Assembly: GCA_946612405.1 (NCBI GenBank) | Contig: CAMOEQ010000002.1 | Coordinates: 1 to 55,959, forward strand | From: an uncultured Erysipelotrichaceae bacterium | Lineage (GTDB): Bacteria; Bacillota_I; Bacilli_A; RFN20; CAG-826 | DNA: 55,959 nt | Reading direction: 5' to 3' | Program-made: the position numbers and the translations under genes | The notes under the pieces: model-generated | The model's database searches: none | The model's input: only the letters and a program-made list of their open reading frames with translations | What the model was told of the DNA's origin: nothing | In this document: positions 26,882 through 35,985 of the stretch, piece by piece | Layout of the letters: the number at the start of each line of letters is the position of its first letter | Position numbering within the stretch: position 1 is the stretch's first letter

Positions 26882-29158
26882 ATGAAAATTAGAAATTTAT
26901 TGTTTATCTCAATGCTCTCGCTCTCTTTTTTATCTGGTTGTAGTTGTGCCGCTAAGAACGAGGAAATCGAGGTCCATACTCCAAGCGGAACAAACTATGC
27001 CTTTGATGATATTGATCCACGTGAAAAAGGAGAGGTTAAAACTATTTCAAATGAGGATGAATTAATTAATTTTCAACAGCAAGTTAACAATCGTAATGAA
27101 GAATATGTGAATGGTTACTTTGAATTAAGCAATGATATCGAACTCAAAAATGAATGGGTTCCAATCAATAATTTCCAAGGTCAATTCAACGGCAACAATC
27201 ACACAATCAGTGGTTTAAAAATAAATACAGATAAAACAAAAAAAGGTTTCTTCTCATCTATAGATGGAGCAAAGCTTGGTTGCTTTACTCTAATCGGAGA
27301 CATCAAAGCTGGAGATACATCTAGTTTTATTACTGGAACAAGCATCGGCTCTTGCACGATGGTCGGTATTATTTTAAGAGGAAATCTAACATCTTTAAAT
27401 AATGTTGGTGGACTAGTTGGCTCAATGGCTGATGGCTCTTTAAAAGTTGTAGGTTGTTTAAATGCTGCAACCATTAAAGGTAAAGGTTATGTAGGTGGAC
27501 TAGTTGGGTCCAATAAAACTAACAAAATAAATATTTCAGATTCTGCTAATTTTGGTTTAGTCGAAGGAAGCGCGGATATGGTTGGTGGACTAATTGCATC
27601 TTTGACACATTCCACATCACAAACAAACGACTACAACATCTACCAAGGTTTCAACTACGGAACTGTAAAAGGTTCAACATATGTTGGCGGTGTTGTGGGT
27701 CTTAGCTGTGCTCAACTTATTCAATGCGGAGCTGGAAAAGATAGCAAGGTTTATCAATTAAAAGATAGCGAAGAAATTGAAGCTAAAACATTAACTAGTT
27801 TTGTTTTTCCATATTGTTCTACTCTATGTGGGAACTTGCTTTACGACACCGCTATCAATGAATATGGTGAATTAATCGAATGTCAAAATAATGATGGATT
27901 TGCTATAACAGGAATAAATTCTCCTGCAGGTTGCACACGTATTATAAAATTTAAAGACGAAATAAGAATATTCTGTGCAACCAATAAATATGCCATTTCA
28001 ACAGATGGAGGACATACTTTTGGATCGTTTGTAGAAGTTAGCAACAAAGAATCGGAAAAATGCCCAGTAGACAACGAACCTTCAACCGATACAGGAAACA
28101 CCCAACCTTGGGTTTTGCCTGATGGACGAATTGCAATGTTTTATCGAGCAATTAGAAAATCTACATCCTTCTCATATGGCTCCCTAAGAATGAGAATATC
28201 CGATGAAAACGGCATATTTAATCCTATGGATGGTTGGATTACATTGATTGAAAATTACACTTCAAACACTGGTACCGCTGGTGCATTTTATGAACCTTAT
28301 CCAATTTTATTAGATGATGGAACAATCGCTATCTATATCTCCGAAGACGTACATTATACAGAAGTTTTTGATGGAGCCAATGGTTATCATATTGACCCAT
28401 TGAGATCTGACCTTGTTTGTATGGGTGGTTCTCAAGATACTGTAATGATTCCATTAAAAGTTGCTCCTGGCGCAACAAAGGTTGGTGAAGGTATTGAAAT
28501 TGGTGAATATAAACTCATTTTCCAAGGTTCAAACACTAATATGTTTGGACATGAAAACTCTCGTCCTGGCATGACTGTTATTACCCAATTGCACGATGGT
28601 AGTTATGCTATGATTCTCGAAAATTCAACCGAACAACATAACCCAGGTTATAACTTAGTCGTTCAAATTACTTATTCGATGGACGGCTTAACTTGGACTG
28701 CTCCAAAAACAATAATTCGACCACACCAAGATGCCGGTACAAGAAACGAGGATAACACATTATATAAATGTTGTGCACCATTCATCACCACTCTTCCTGA
28801 CGGTAGAATTGTTGTTGTTTGTGCTACCGACGAAGATTATACTGGATATTTCCCAACCGATGATGCTCATTATAAACACGAAATTGGATTCTTGAGCAAA
28901 AATGCAGTTTCCTATGGCGACGATCTCCAAAGAGATGAGGACTTTATCCAATTAGGTAATTATTCCTATAGCGAAAATGAATATTGTGTATGGGCTTCTG
29001 TAGCTTTTGTTGATGACATAATTTACATCTCTGGATTACATGGTGTTAATTATCTAAAAGATGATGGCACTGTCGGTACACCATTAAAGTGGATTTTAAT
29101 ATCATCTATAAATTATAAAACTTTATATCAAAACCTTGGTTTAACTGAGTTAAACTAA
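26882..29158 (+). CDS. Lipoprotein: GLUG repeats plus sialidase/GH93-like propeller
   Basis: This 758-residue lipoprotein has lipobox LSGC (Cys20). Residues ~50-300 form a GLUG beta-helix (FQGQFNGNNHTISG, YVGGLVG, YVGGVVG). Residues ~340-758 look like a six-bladed sialidase-type propeller with Asp-boxes STDGGHTF (373-380) and SMDGLTW (599-605), and WVLPDGRIAMFYR- and TTLPDGRIVVV-like strands. This superfamily includes exo-sialidases (GH33) and exo-arabinanases (GH93). With GH43 neighbours, an exo-acting arabinanase-like role is plausible, but the catalytic residues cannot be placed without a structure-based alignment. AGGAAAA precedes the ATG. The fusion links the surface GLUG family to an enzyme-like fold. 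Confidence 0.8.
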   Translation: MKIRNLLFISMLSLSFLSGCSCAAKNEEIEVHTPSGTNYAFDDIDPREKGEVKTISNEDELINFQQQVNNRNEEYVNGYFELSNDIELKNEWVPINNFQGQFNGNNHTISGLKINTDKTKKGFFSSIDGAKLGCFTLIGDIKAGDTSSFITGTSIGSCTMVGIILRGNLTSLNNVGGLVGSMADGSLKVVGCLNAATIKGKGYVGGLVGSNKTNKINISDSANFGLVEGSADMVGGLIASLTHSTSQTNDYNIYQGFNYGTVKGSTYVGGVVGLSCAQLIQCGAGKDSKVYQLKDSEEIEAKTLTSFVFPYCSTLCGNLLYDTAINEYGELIECQNNDGFAITGINSPAGCTRIIKFKDEIRIFCATNKYAISTDGGHTFGSFVEVSNKESEKCPVDNEPSTDTGNTQPWVLPDGRIAMFYRAIRKSTSFSYGSLRMRISDENGIFNPMDGWITLIENYTSNTGTAGAFYEPYPILLDDGTIAIYISEDVHYTEVFDGANGYHIDPLRSDLVCMGGSQDTVMIPLKVAPGATKVGEGIEIGEYKLIFQGSNTNMFGHENSRPGMTVITQLHDGSYAMILENSTEQHNPGYNLVVQITYSMDGLTWTAPKTIIRPHQDAGTRNEDNTLYKCCAPFITTLPDGRIVVVCATDEDYTGYFPTDDAHYKHEIGFLSKNAVSYGDDLQRDEDFIQLGNYSYSENEYCVWASVAFVDDIIYISGLHGVNYLKDDGTVGTPLKWILISSINYKTLYQNLGLTELN

Positions 29159-29162
29159 TAAT

Positions 29163-30086
29163 ATGTGGTGGAAAAAACTATTATATTATCTGCTTGTCGT
29201 TGTTTTAGGCATAGGAATAACAACTTTATCAGCATCAATATGCTTTAATAATTTATCAAAAGATGTTGTTAAAACAGCTGCAAAAAATGAACAATACACA
29301 TATGCCGAGTCGTTTTTTAATTATGTGAGTGTAAATGACCAAGACAAATTCTATGCAAAGAAGATTAATAATAGTCAAATAGAAATATATCCTTGTTTAA
29401 TTAAACAACCATATTTTCGATATGATGAATCAAAGAAAATATATATACAAACTTATGATATTGTTGAAGAAGCAATAGGTATAACAGTTTTTAATATTCC
29501 CGAATCGTTCTCATTAGAAGACACAAACGAAACAAAAGGTTTGGCAAAACTAATTCTAGATAATGAAACGTCAATAGATCTGTTTTATGACAATTCAAAA
29601 AGCGAAGATTCGACTACAACTAATCACAGAATTAACTTTTATTCCTATGTTAATGAATATGCTTCTTTAACCGTTTACATTACTTTCTCAGACTTTGTAA
29701 AACAGTCTGGAAGTGAAGATCAAAATATCCGTAAAATTGAAATTTATGACGGCAAATCCCAAATATTTTACTCAATCGATGGTTTGCAAAATGTAGGCTT
29801 TCACAACTCCTTAAACAGCGATTATCACGAATCTTGTATGGCATATCGTGAATACATGCTTTTGTATGGTGAGGGTAAAAGTGTTACGACTTTTGAAAGA
29901 AAAGGTGCTTTGTTAAAAAAAATAGAAGAAATAACAAACACCCACAAAGATAAGTACATTCCAAAGCCAGATAGAACAGTCGTAATGAAAGAAAATGCGT
30001 TCATCTTAACGATCGCATTAACTTTATCAATATATATTTCCGTTGCCATTTTCGTTTCAGGACTTATCTGGCACCGTAAAAAATAA
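29163..30086 (+). CDS. Unknown membrane protein, two TM helices
   Basis: I do not recognise this 307-residue protein. It has one N-terminal TM segment (~5-27), a roughly 240-residue extracellular domain and one C-terminal TM segment (~278-302) followed by WHRKK. The outside domain is rich in beta-prone residues and has no cysteine pair. It begins four bases after the GLUG/propeller gene, so it is the last member of the 25210-30086 transcript, and its stop abuts the stop of the convergent regulator gene. A role in surface-protein handling or sensing would be a guess. Confidence 0.72.
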   Translation: MWWKKLLYYLLVVVLGIGITTLSASICFNNLSKDVVKTAAKNEQYTYAESFFNYVSVNDQDKFYAKKINNSQIEIYPCLIKQPYFRYDESKKIYIQTYDIVEEAIGITVFNIPESFSLEDTNETKGLAKLILDNETSIDLFYDNSKSEDSTTTNHRINFYSYVNEYASLTVYITFSDFVKQSGSEDQNIRKIEIYDGKSQIFYSIDGLQNVGFHNSLNSDYHESCMAYREYMLLYGEGKSVTTFERKGALLKKIEEITNTHKDKYIPKPDRTVVMKENAFILTIALTLSIYISVAIFVSGLIWHRKK

Positions 30087-30929
30087 TTATTTTCTTTTAG
30101 TAACTCTTTTACTAAGAATGATTTCTTCAATCTCTTCGATTGTTTCACGTGATTTATCATTGTGAAGCAAAATATAAGAATAAAGGGTGTCAAATATTGC
30201 TAATTGAGCATACCTAGACGATAATCCGAGCAAACGATAATTGATTTCTTCTGAACTTGTCACTAAAGCAACGTCCGATTTTTTAGCTAATAAAGAACTC
30301 TTATTGCCAGTAACGGATATAATTTTGGCTTTATGTTTTTTAGCTATATCAACGGTATCAAGAATATCTTTTGTGCAACCAGAATGGCTAACCACTATAA
30401 ATAAAGTATTTTCGTTAGCTTTACAGGCGGAGATAACTTGGAAATGAGAATCGCCAACCGGTATTATATTAAATCCTAATCTTAAAAATTTATGATATGC
30501 ATCCAAACAAACAGCATATGAGTTACCAACACCAACAATGAATATATAATTATGATTCATTATTAATTCATATGCCTTTTTAAAGCTTTCCTCATTAAGT
30601 GAAGCTTTTGTTTTTAACAAAGACGAATATGTATCATCAGAAATCTTAGAGTAAATTGAAAGAAATGTGTCTTTTTCATCGAGTGATTTGTTTGCCAAAT
30701 GGTGCTCTTCTTTAATAAGTAAAACTTTTAATTGTTGATAACCACTACAACCAATTCTTTTCGCAAAACGAACAATAGTAGCTTCACTTGCACCAGAAAC
30801 AGCTGACAAATCAGTGATTGTCATCGGAGAAACAGAATTAATATTTTCAATAATATAATCAGCAATTCTTTTTTCAGTTTTGCTCATGCTTGAATAACAT
30901 GATTTAATGTTGATTAAAAGTTTTCCCAT
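30087..30929 (-). CDS. RpiR/MurR-family transcriptional regulator
   Basis: This 280-residue protein has an N-terminal HTH_6 domain (about 1-75, with SEATIVRFAKRIGCSGYQQL as the recognition region) and a C-terminal SIS sugar-phosphate-binding domain (about 110-235, with FIVGVGNSYA and VVSHSGCTKD). The ATG at 30929 has AGGGAA eight bases upstream; a TTG two codons earlier is less likely. The family senses phosphosugars and either represses or activates catabolic operons. It is divergent from the FAD/IolB/aldolase operon, and the inverted repeat at 31028-31042 lies between them, so control of that operon and of itself is a strong inference. Confidence 0.92.
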   Translation of the reverse strand: MGKLLINIKSCYSSMSKTEKRIADYIIENINSVSPMTITDLSAVSGASEATIVRFAKRIGCSGYQQLKVLLIKEEHHLANKSLDEKDTFLSIYSKISDDTYSSLLKTKASLNEESFKKAYELIMNHNYIFIVGVGNSYAVCLDAYHKFLRLGFNIIPVGDSHFQVISACKANENTLFIVVSHSGCTKDILDTVDIAKKHKAKIISVTGNKSSLLAKKSDVALVTSSEEINYRLLGLSSRYAQLAIFDTLYSYILLHNDKSRETIEEIEEIILSKRVTKRK

Positions 30930-31027
30930 TTTCAATTTCCCTAGTCTTTTTTACATTTTTACATTTTTGACATTTTTTTGCAAACTTTCATTGTTTTTCA
31001 TAAAAAGGTAAGTACCCAAACGAAATG

Positions 31028-31042
31028 TGAAAATTTTTTTCA
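31028..31042. promoter_or_regulatory. putative RpiR operator TGAAA-N5-TTTCA
   Basis: TGAAAATTTTTTTCA is an inverted repeat between the divergent regulator and catabolic operon, about 36 bases upstream of the plus-strand -35. It has the same arms as the site at 25082-25096. Confidence 0.6.
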
Positions 31043-31078
31043 TAATTTTTTTCTATTTTTTCAATTTTATCATTTTTA

Positions 31079-31107
31079 TTGAAAATTATTTTAATTAGTT
31101 TTAAACT
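31079..31107 (+). promoter_or_regulatory. promoter of the FAD/IolB/aldolase operon
   Basis: TTGAAA (31079-31084) and TAAACT (31102-31107) are 17 bases apart, about 40 bases before the first start codon. The -10 is a weak match, which would suit an activated or tightly controlled promoter. Confidence 0.5.
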
Positions 31108-31146
31108 GATATTGTACTTACAATAAAGAAAGGTTTGATCAAAAAT

Positions 31147-32565
31147 ATGAATGAGTTTCTATTTACACAAATTCTAACTGAACTAGAAGATGCGGTTGGA
31201 AGAGAAAATTGTTCAACAAGAGTTGTTGATAAAATTACCCACAGTGTCGATTATTTCTGGCTATCTAGAATGTGGGCCGATAGAGGCAAAGAAATGCCGC
31301 AAGCAGACTTTGTTGTTTCTCCTAAAGATGCGGTAGAAGTTTCTAAAGTTTTAAAAATTGCTAATTACTATAAGATTCCTGTTACCGCTTGGGGTGGCGG
31401 AGGCGGAACACAAGGAGGAGCGATTCCTGTTTGTGGAGGTATTCTTCTTGATACCAAACGTATGAATAAAATTTATGATTTCAATGAGCAAGGCATGTAC
31501 ATTGAATGTGGCGCAGGTGCTATTTATAAACACATTGAGTGGGCCGCTAATGAGAGAGGCTATTCAACAATGCATTTCCCATCTTCATTAACTTGTTCCA
31601 CTGTCGGAGGTTTTTTGGCACATAGAGGAATTGGTGTTGTTTCCACTAAATATGGAAAAATTGATGATATGGTCCTCCAAATGGAAGTTGTCTTACCTAA
31701 TGGAGATATCATCTACACTAGCAGCGCTCCTAAACATGCGGCTGGTCCAGATTTAAATCAAATTTTTATCGGTTCTGAGGGAACACTTGGGATCATTACA
31801 AAAGCACAAATTAGAATTTATGCCCAGCCAGAAGTAAGAAGATTTAGAGGATTCTTATTTAAAGACATGCATGGCGCTTTTGTTGCCAGTAGAGAATTAC
31901 TGCAAATTTTTAAACCTTCTGTTATGAGATTATATGATGAGGCTGAAACTGCATCATTAATTAAGAAAATCGTTGGTGTTGCCAAACCTGGTGCATTTAT
32001 GAACATAGCTTATGAAGGCAAAAAAGAATTGGTTGATGTTGAAGAAAAGATTCTTTTAGAAACATTTAAGAAATATGGCGCTGAGGATTTAGGCAGCGAA
32101 TATGGCGAAAAATGGTGGGATGAAAAAATTACATTCTTTTATCCAGGACATATGATGGATTTGCCACAAATGTTTGGAACCATGGACACAATTGCTCCTT
32201 ACGATAAAATTGAAGAAATCTATTGGGCTATGAAAAAAGCAATTGAATCAAAATTCCCAAATATTAGGTTTATTGCTCATTTCTCACATTGGTATGAATG
32301 GGGATGTATGATTTATGATCGATTCATTTGCGATAATCCACCAGAGGATCCAATCGAAGCGATGAGACTTCATAATGAAGTTTGGAATACTGGCGTTAGA
32401 ACCGCTATTGCTCATGGTGGTGTTGTGAACGATCATCATGGCGTTGGAATTAAACTAGGACGTTTGATGAAAGAACAATATGGACCTGCTATGCAAGTCT
32501 TTGAAGCTTTGAAGAAAACACTTGATCCAAACGGCATTATGAATCCGTTCAAACTTGGACTTTAA
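31147..32565 (+). CDS. FAD-linked oxidase, GlcD / alkyl-DHAP-synthase type
   Basis: This 472-residue VAO/PCMH-fold flavoprotein has a glycine-rich FAD pyrophosphate loop at 83-94 (WGGGGGTQGGAI), CSTVGGFLAHRGIG at 150-163, GSEGTLG at 209-215 and a C-terminal NDHHGVG at 428-434. The last resembles the SHHHGxG active-site motif of alkylglycerone-phosphate synthase and related dehydrogenases. GlcD-type members oxidise 2-hydroxy acids and pass electrons to Fe-S proteins or ETF; both are encoded downstream in this operon. The ATG at 31147 is preferred although AGAAAGG is rather far upstream (about 13 bases); a TTG at 31135 is possible. The substrate is unknown, probably a sugar-derived hydroxy acid or polyol. 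Confidence 0.85.
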   Translation: MNEFLFTQILTELEDAVGRENCSTRVVDKITHSVDYFWLSRMWADRGKEMPQADFVVSPKDAVEVSKVLKIANYYKIPVTAWGGGGGTQGGAIPVCGGILLDTKRMNKIYDFNEQGMYIECGAGAIYKHIEWAANERGYSTMHFPSSLTCSTVGGFLAHRGIGVVSTKYGKIDDMVLQMEVVLPNGDIIYTSSAPKHAAGPDLNQIFIGSEGTLGIITKAQIRIYAQPEVRRFRGFLFKDMHGAFVASRELLQIFKPSVMRLYDEAETASLIKKIVGVAKPGAFMNIAYEGKKELVDVEEKILLETFKKYGAEDLGSEYGEKWWDEKITFFYPGHMMDLPQMFGTMDTIAPYDKIEEIYWAMKKAIESKFPNIRFIAHFSHWYEWGCMIYDRFICDNPPEDPIEAMRLHNEVWNTGVRTAIAHGGVVNDHHGVGIKLGRLMKEQYGPAMQVFEALKKTLDPNGIMNPFKLGL

Positions 32566-32579
32566 TAGGGAGACGAACA

Positions 32580-33653
32580 ATGAATATTTCTAATAAAGCA
32601 AAACAACAAGCAGAATCTTGTAGATTCTGTTGGATGTGCCGTCACGTTTGTCCAATTGGAAACGCCGATGGTCAAGAAAGAAATACAGCACGTGCAAGAG
32701 CTTTAATGGTTCAATACGTCATTAGAGGAACCGAAAAGCTTGAAGATGCAGCTGATAATATGTACGAATGCACACTATGTGGTGCATGCACCAACAACTG
32801 CAAAACTGGTTGGGATCCAAAGATTTTCATACAAGAAATGAGAACTCAAATTGTTTTGGAGGGCAAAACTCCGAAATACATTTCTGAATTAATAGATAAG
32901 TACGCTCTCACCGGGAACGTTTTTGGAAAGAAAGAGTCCAAATTATATAAAGATTATTCAAAAGGAAGCGTTCTATTTTTGGTCGGTCAAAACGCCATCA
33001 TTAAAGATGAAACATCTGTAAAGAAAGCTTTAGAACTATTAAAGAAAGCGAAATTAGATGTTTGCTTAAACAAAGAAGCTGACAACACTGGTTATGCTCT
33101 TTGGTTTTTAACAGGCAAAACAGGCGAAACTGTTGATCGTGCAAAAAAATGCGCAGAAGAACTGAATAAATATAAGAAAATTATTGTATATAATCCTGTT
33201 GATTTATCATTTATTTTACACGAATGGAAAGAATGGGGCATTAATGTTAAATCTAAGATAGTTAGTTTTAATCAAGAACTTTTAAACCTTATTCAAAGCA
33301 AAAAATTAATTGTTAAAAAAACGAACAAAGAATATTCGCTCCAGGATAACTATGCTTATGCAAGGGAACTTGATGATGTTAATACTGGTAGAAACCTTAT
33401 TAAAAAAGTTGGTGTTACCAAAGAGATGTTATTGATTGGTAAAGAAGCCAACTTAGCGGGCAACTTAATTATGAATGAATATATGCCTGAAAAGATGGTT
33501 TTAGTTGCTCAGAATCGTTGGGTTAACGCTATAAATATGGGTTGTAAAACTTTAGTAAGTGAAAATCCTGATGAACACGTTTTGTTAAAAGCAACAGCTC
33601 CTAAGGGTTATCGTGTTATAACTATAGAAGAGATGATATTAGAAAATCTATAG
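32580..33653 (+). CDS. Two-[4Fe-4S] electron-transfer protein (GlcF/GlpC-like)
   Basis: This 357-residue soluble protein has two ferredoxin-type clusters: Cys14, 17, 20, 24 (CRFCWMCRHVCP) and Cys64, 67, 70, 74 (CTLCGACTNNC). The remaining ~270 residues resemble the C-terminal region of GlcF/LutA-type Fe-S subunits, but the usual CCG motifs are not apparent. GGGAG precedes the ATG, 14 bases after the flavoprotein gene. It most likely carries electrons between the FAD enzyme and the fused ETF encoded three genes downstream. Absence of CCG motifs may mean it lacks the non-cubane cluster seen in HdrB-type proteins. Confidence 0.85.
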   Translation: MNISNKAKQQAESCRFCWMCRHVCPIGNADGQERNTARARALMVQYVIRGTEKLEDAADNMYECTLCGACTNNCKTGWDPKIFIQEMRTQIVLEGKTPKYISELIDKYALTGNVFGKKESKLYKDYSKGSVLFLVGQNAIIKDETSVKKALELLKKAKLDVCLNKEADNTGYALWFLTGKTGETVDRAKKCAEELNKYKKIIVYNPVDLSFILHEWKEWGINVKSKIVSFNQELLNLIQSKKLIVKKTNKEYSLQDNYAYARELDDVNTGRNLIKKVGVTKEMLLIGKEANLAGNLIMNEYMPEKMVLVAQNRWVNAINMGCKTLVSENPDEHVLLKATAPKGYRVITIEEMILENL

Positions 33654-33664
33654 GAGGGACTTAT

Positions 33665-34456
33665 ATGAATTTACGAAAATCGTATCACGAAGAATATGGT
33701 TACAAAAAAGTAATTACTTCCCGTAACTCACCACTCACCTATGTTGAGATGGATATGCTTAAACTCCAAGATGGAAAAGAATTTCTATTTGATGAAGTTG
33801 AGAAAGAATTTGTTTTAGTTGTTTTGTCTGGAAAATGCAACGTTTTTGGAAAGGATTTTAAATTTGAAAACGTTGGTTATCGCAAATCAACATTAGAAGT
33901 TGTTGGCGCTGAATCTGTTTATATTGGTAAGAACACTCCATTCACTGTCAAAGCGGTTGAAGGCGATGTTCGTATTGCGGTGTGTAAAGCACCTGCACCA
34001 AAGCTATATCCACCACAAGTTGTTCGTCACAATGAGATTAAAATGGCAAAATTCGGAAAAGAAACATTTATTAGAGATGTTGCTTTTACATTCCCTGAAA
34101 CGATGCAAGCTAATTATTTATACATTGGTGAATATTGGGTAAATAATGGTTTTTGGGCTTCATTCCCACCACATAAACACGATATCGAAAATGGCGTCGA
34201 AGGTGCTTTAGATGAAATTTATTACTATGAATTTGATAAACCTCAAGGCTTTGGCATTCAAATGGTTTATACAAGTGATAAATCAATTAATGAAGCATAT
34301 AAAATTGAACACGGTGACGCTGTAGAGATTCCTGTTGGATACCATCCAATGGCTGTGGCGCCAGGTTATAAGAATTATACTTTATGGATAATGGCTGGCC
34401 CGCGTAGAGGTTTATTATCTACCGGAGAAGAATGTCATAAATGGATAAATAAATAA
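33665..34456 (+). CDS. iolB: 5-deoxy-glucuronate isomerase (IolB)
   Basis: This 263-residue bicupin has the IolB hallmarks PPHKHD (168-173), the DEIYYYEF strand with Glu184, and GYHP with His227; these are the expected metal ligands. Length and overall pattern match Bacillus IolB closely from memory. IolB converts 5-deoxy-D-glucuronate to 2-deoxy-5-keto-D-gluconate in inositol catabolism. A PfkB kinase and class II aldolase downstream could supply the next two steps (IolC- and IolJ-like), yet no iolG, iolE or iolD is present in the window. AGGAGGG precedes the ATG. The true substrate here may therefore be a related deoxy-uronate from a different upstream route. Confidence 0.88.
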   Translation: MNLRKSYHEEYGYKKVITSRNSPLTYVEMDMLKLQDGKEFLFDEVEKEFVLVVLSGKCNVFGKDFKFENVGYRKSTLEVVGAESVYIGKNTPFTVKAVEGDVRIAVCKAPAPKLYPPQVVRHNEIKMAKFGKETFIRDVAFTFPETMQANYLYIGEYWVNNGFWASFPPHKHDIENGVEGALDEIYYYEFDKPQGFGIQMVYTSDKSINEAYKIEHGDAVEIPVGYHPMAVAPGYKNYTLWIMAGPRRGLLSTGEECHKWINK

Positions 34457-34473
34457 TTCGATTTGATTAAATT

Positions 34474-34499
34474 GCTGTTTCCGAAAGGTTACAGCTTTT
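34474..34499 (+). other. intercistronic hairpin with GAAA loop
   Basis: GCTGT-TT-CC-GAAA-GG-TT-ACAGC followed by TTTT lies between iolB and the FGGY kinase gene. The helix has a GNRA tetraloop and a symmetric T/T internal loop. It is weak for a terminator and may be an mRNA processing or stability element, or a partial attenuator. Confidence 0.5.
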
Positions 34500-34521
34500 A
34501 CAATTTAAGGATAAGTAAAAT

Positions 34522-35985
34522 ATGTATTATTTAGGAATTGATTTTGGTGGAGGATCTTCAAAAGCTACATTAATCGATCAATTAGGTAATGTGGTCGCTA
34601 CTGCAGCATCTGAATACGAAACGATGTATTCTGAAAATGGAGGAGCTACCCAAAAACCACATGATTGGTTTCTTTCTGCTTTAGCAAATATAAAATCTAT
34701 CCTCTCAACAGGCATCGATCCTAATCAAATCGAAACAATTTGTTTTTCAGCCGCAACGCATACGGCGGTTCTTTTAGATAAAGATTGTCAGCCAATTTGC
34801 GATTCTATTTATTGGACTGATACTAGAAGTGTTGAAGAAAAAGATTTTCTAATAAAAGAATACAAAGACTACATTTTTGAAAAATGCAAACACATCCCTG
34901 ACACGATTTGGACACTTCCAGAATTGATGTATTTAAAAAAGCAAAATCCAAAGAAATATTCGGAAATTGCGGTTATTTTATTTGCTAAAGACTATGTGAG
35001 ACATCAATTTTGTCCATCCTTAGTTACAGACTATATTGAAGCAGAAGGATCTATGCTTTTTGACTTTGATAAACTAGTTTGGGATAAAAAATTATTGTCT
35101 CTTGCTGGCTTAAATATTTCTCAAATGCCAAAAACAGTTTCTCCGTTAGAAATTGTTGGGCATATAAGTGAAGAAGCGTCTAAATTAAGTGGTTTATCTA
35201 CATCTACAAAAGTCATTTGCGGTTCAACCGATACAGCAATGGAAGTTTTTGCTTCTGGCGGAATTAAAAAAGGTGATATGACTTTAAAATTGGCTACTGC
35301 TGGGCGAATTTGTCTAATTGACGATAAGCCTCACCCAGATCAAAACATCATTAATTATAGTCATCTAAACAAAAATCTATATTACCCAGGAAGTGGTACA
35401 AAAAGCTGTGCTGCTTCATTGAGGTGGTTTAGAGATATTTTTGGAGGCGACTATAAAGAATTAGATGAACTAGCAGCCGATGTTCCTTTAGGAAGTGATG
35501 GTTTGTTTTTCCATCCATATTTAATGGGCGAATTAACCCCTTACGCTAATTCTATGATTAGAGGTGGCTATTTCGGAATATCGAGTCTTCACAAAAAAGG
35601 GCACTTCGTTAGAGCCATTTTGGAAGGAGTAGCGTTCTCCTTATTAGATTGTTTTAATTATCTAAAAGCACGTGGTTTAGATATGTCTTCATATGCCTTT
35701 GCTATTGGCGGAGGATGCAAATCTCCTCTTTGGAGAAGCATTGTTGCCGATACATTAGGTATTAAGTTAATAGTTACAGAAAACAATGATTCTTCATTTG
35801 GTGGCGCCTTATGTTCTGCAATTGCTTCTGGTGTATTTAAAAATGTCGAAGAAGCAAGTAGTAAAACTCAAAAAATTGTTTCTGTTACAGAACCAAACAT
35901 GGATAACCATCGCAAGTATTTGAAAGTATTTGAAAAATATCAAAAGATTTCCCAATATATTTTGGATTTTTATAAAAATGAATAA
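34522..35985 (+). CDS. FGGY-family sugar kinase
   Basis: This 487-residue kinase has the ASKHA N-terminal phosphate loop (GIDFGGGSSKATLID), a GSTDTAMEVFASG stretch near residue 235, and a C-terminal AIGGGCKSPLWRSIVADTLG segment typical of xylulokinase-like FGGY proteins. It phosphorylates a sugar or polyol with ATP. Since a fucose-isomerase-like protein is encoded in the same operon, the substrate may be the ketose that isomerase makes. AAGGA precedes the ATG, 65 bases after iolB. The exact sugar cannot be assigned; xylulokinase, ribulokinase and others share these motifs. Confidence 0.88.
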   Translation: MYYLGIDFGGGSSKATLIDQLGNVVATAASEYETMYSENGGATQKPHDWFLSALANIKSILSTGIDPNQIETICFSAATHTAVLLDKDCQPICDSIYWTDTRSVEEKDFLIKEYKDYIFEKCKHIPDTIWTLPELMYLKKQNPKKYSEIAVILFAKDYVRHQFCPSLVTDYIEAEGSMLFDFDKLVWDKKLLSLAGLNISQMPKTVSPLEIVGHISEEASKLSGLSTSTKVICGSTDTAMEVFASGGIKKGDMTLKLATAGRICLIDDKPHPDQNIINYSHLNKNLYYPGSGTKSCAASLRWFRDIFGGDYKELDELAADVPLGSDGLFFHPYLMGELTPYANSMIRGGYFGISSLHKKGHFVRAILEGVAFSLLDCFNYLKARGLDMSSYAFAIGGGCKSPLWRSIVADTLGIKLIVTENNDSSFGGALCSAIASGVFKNVEEASSKTQKIVSVTEPNMDNHRKYLKVFEKYQKISQYILDFYKNE

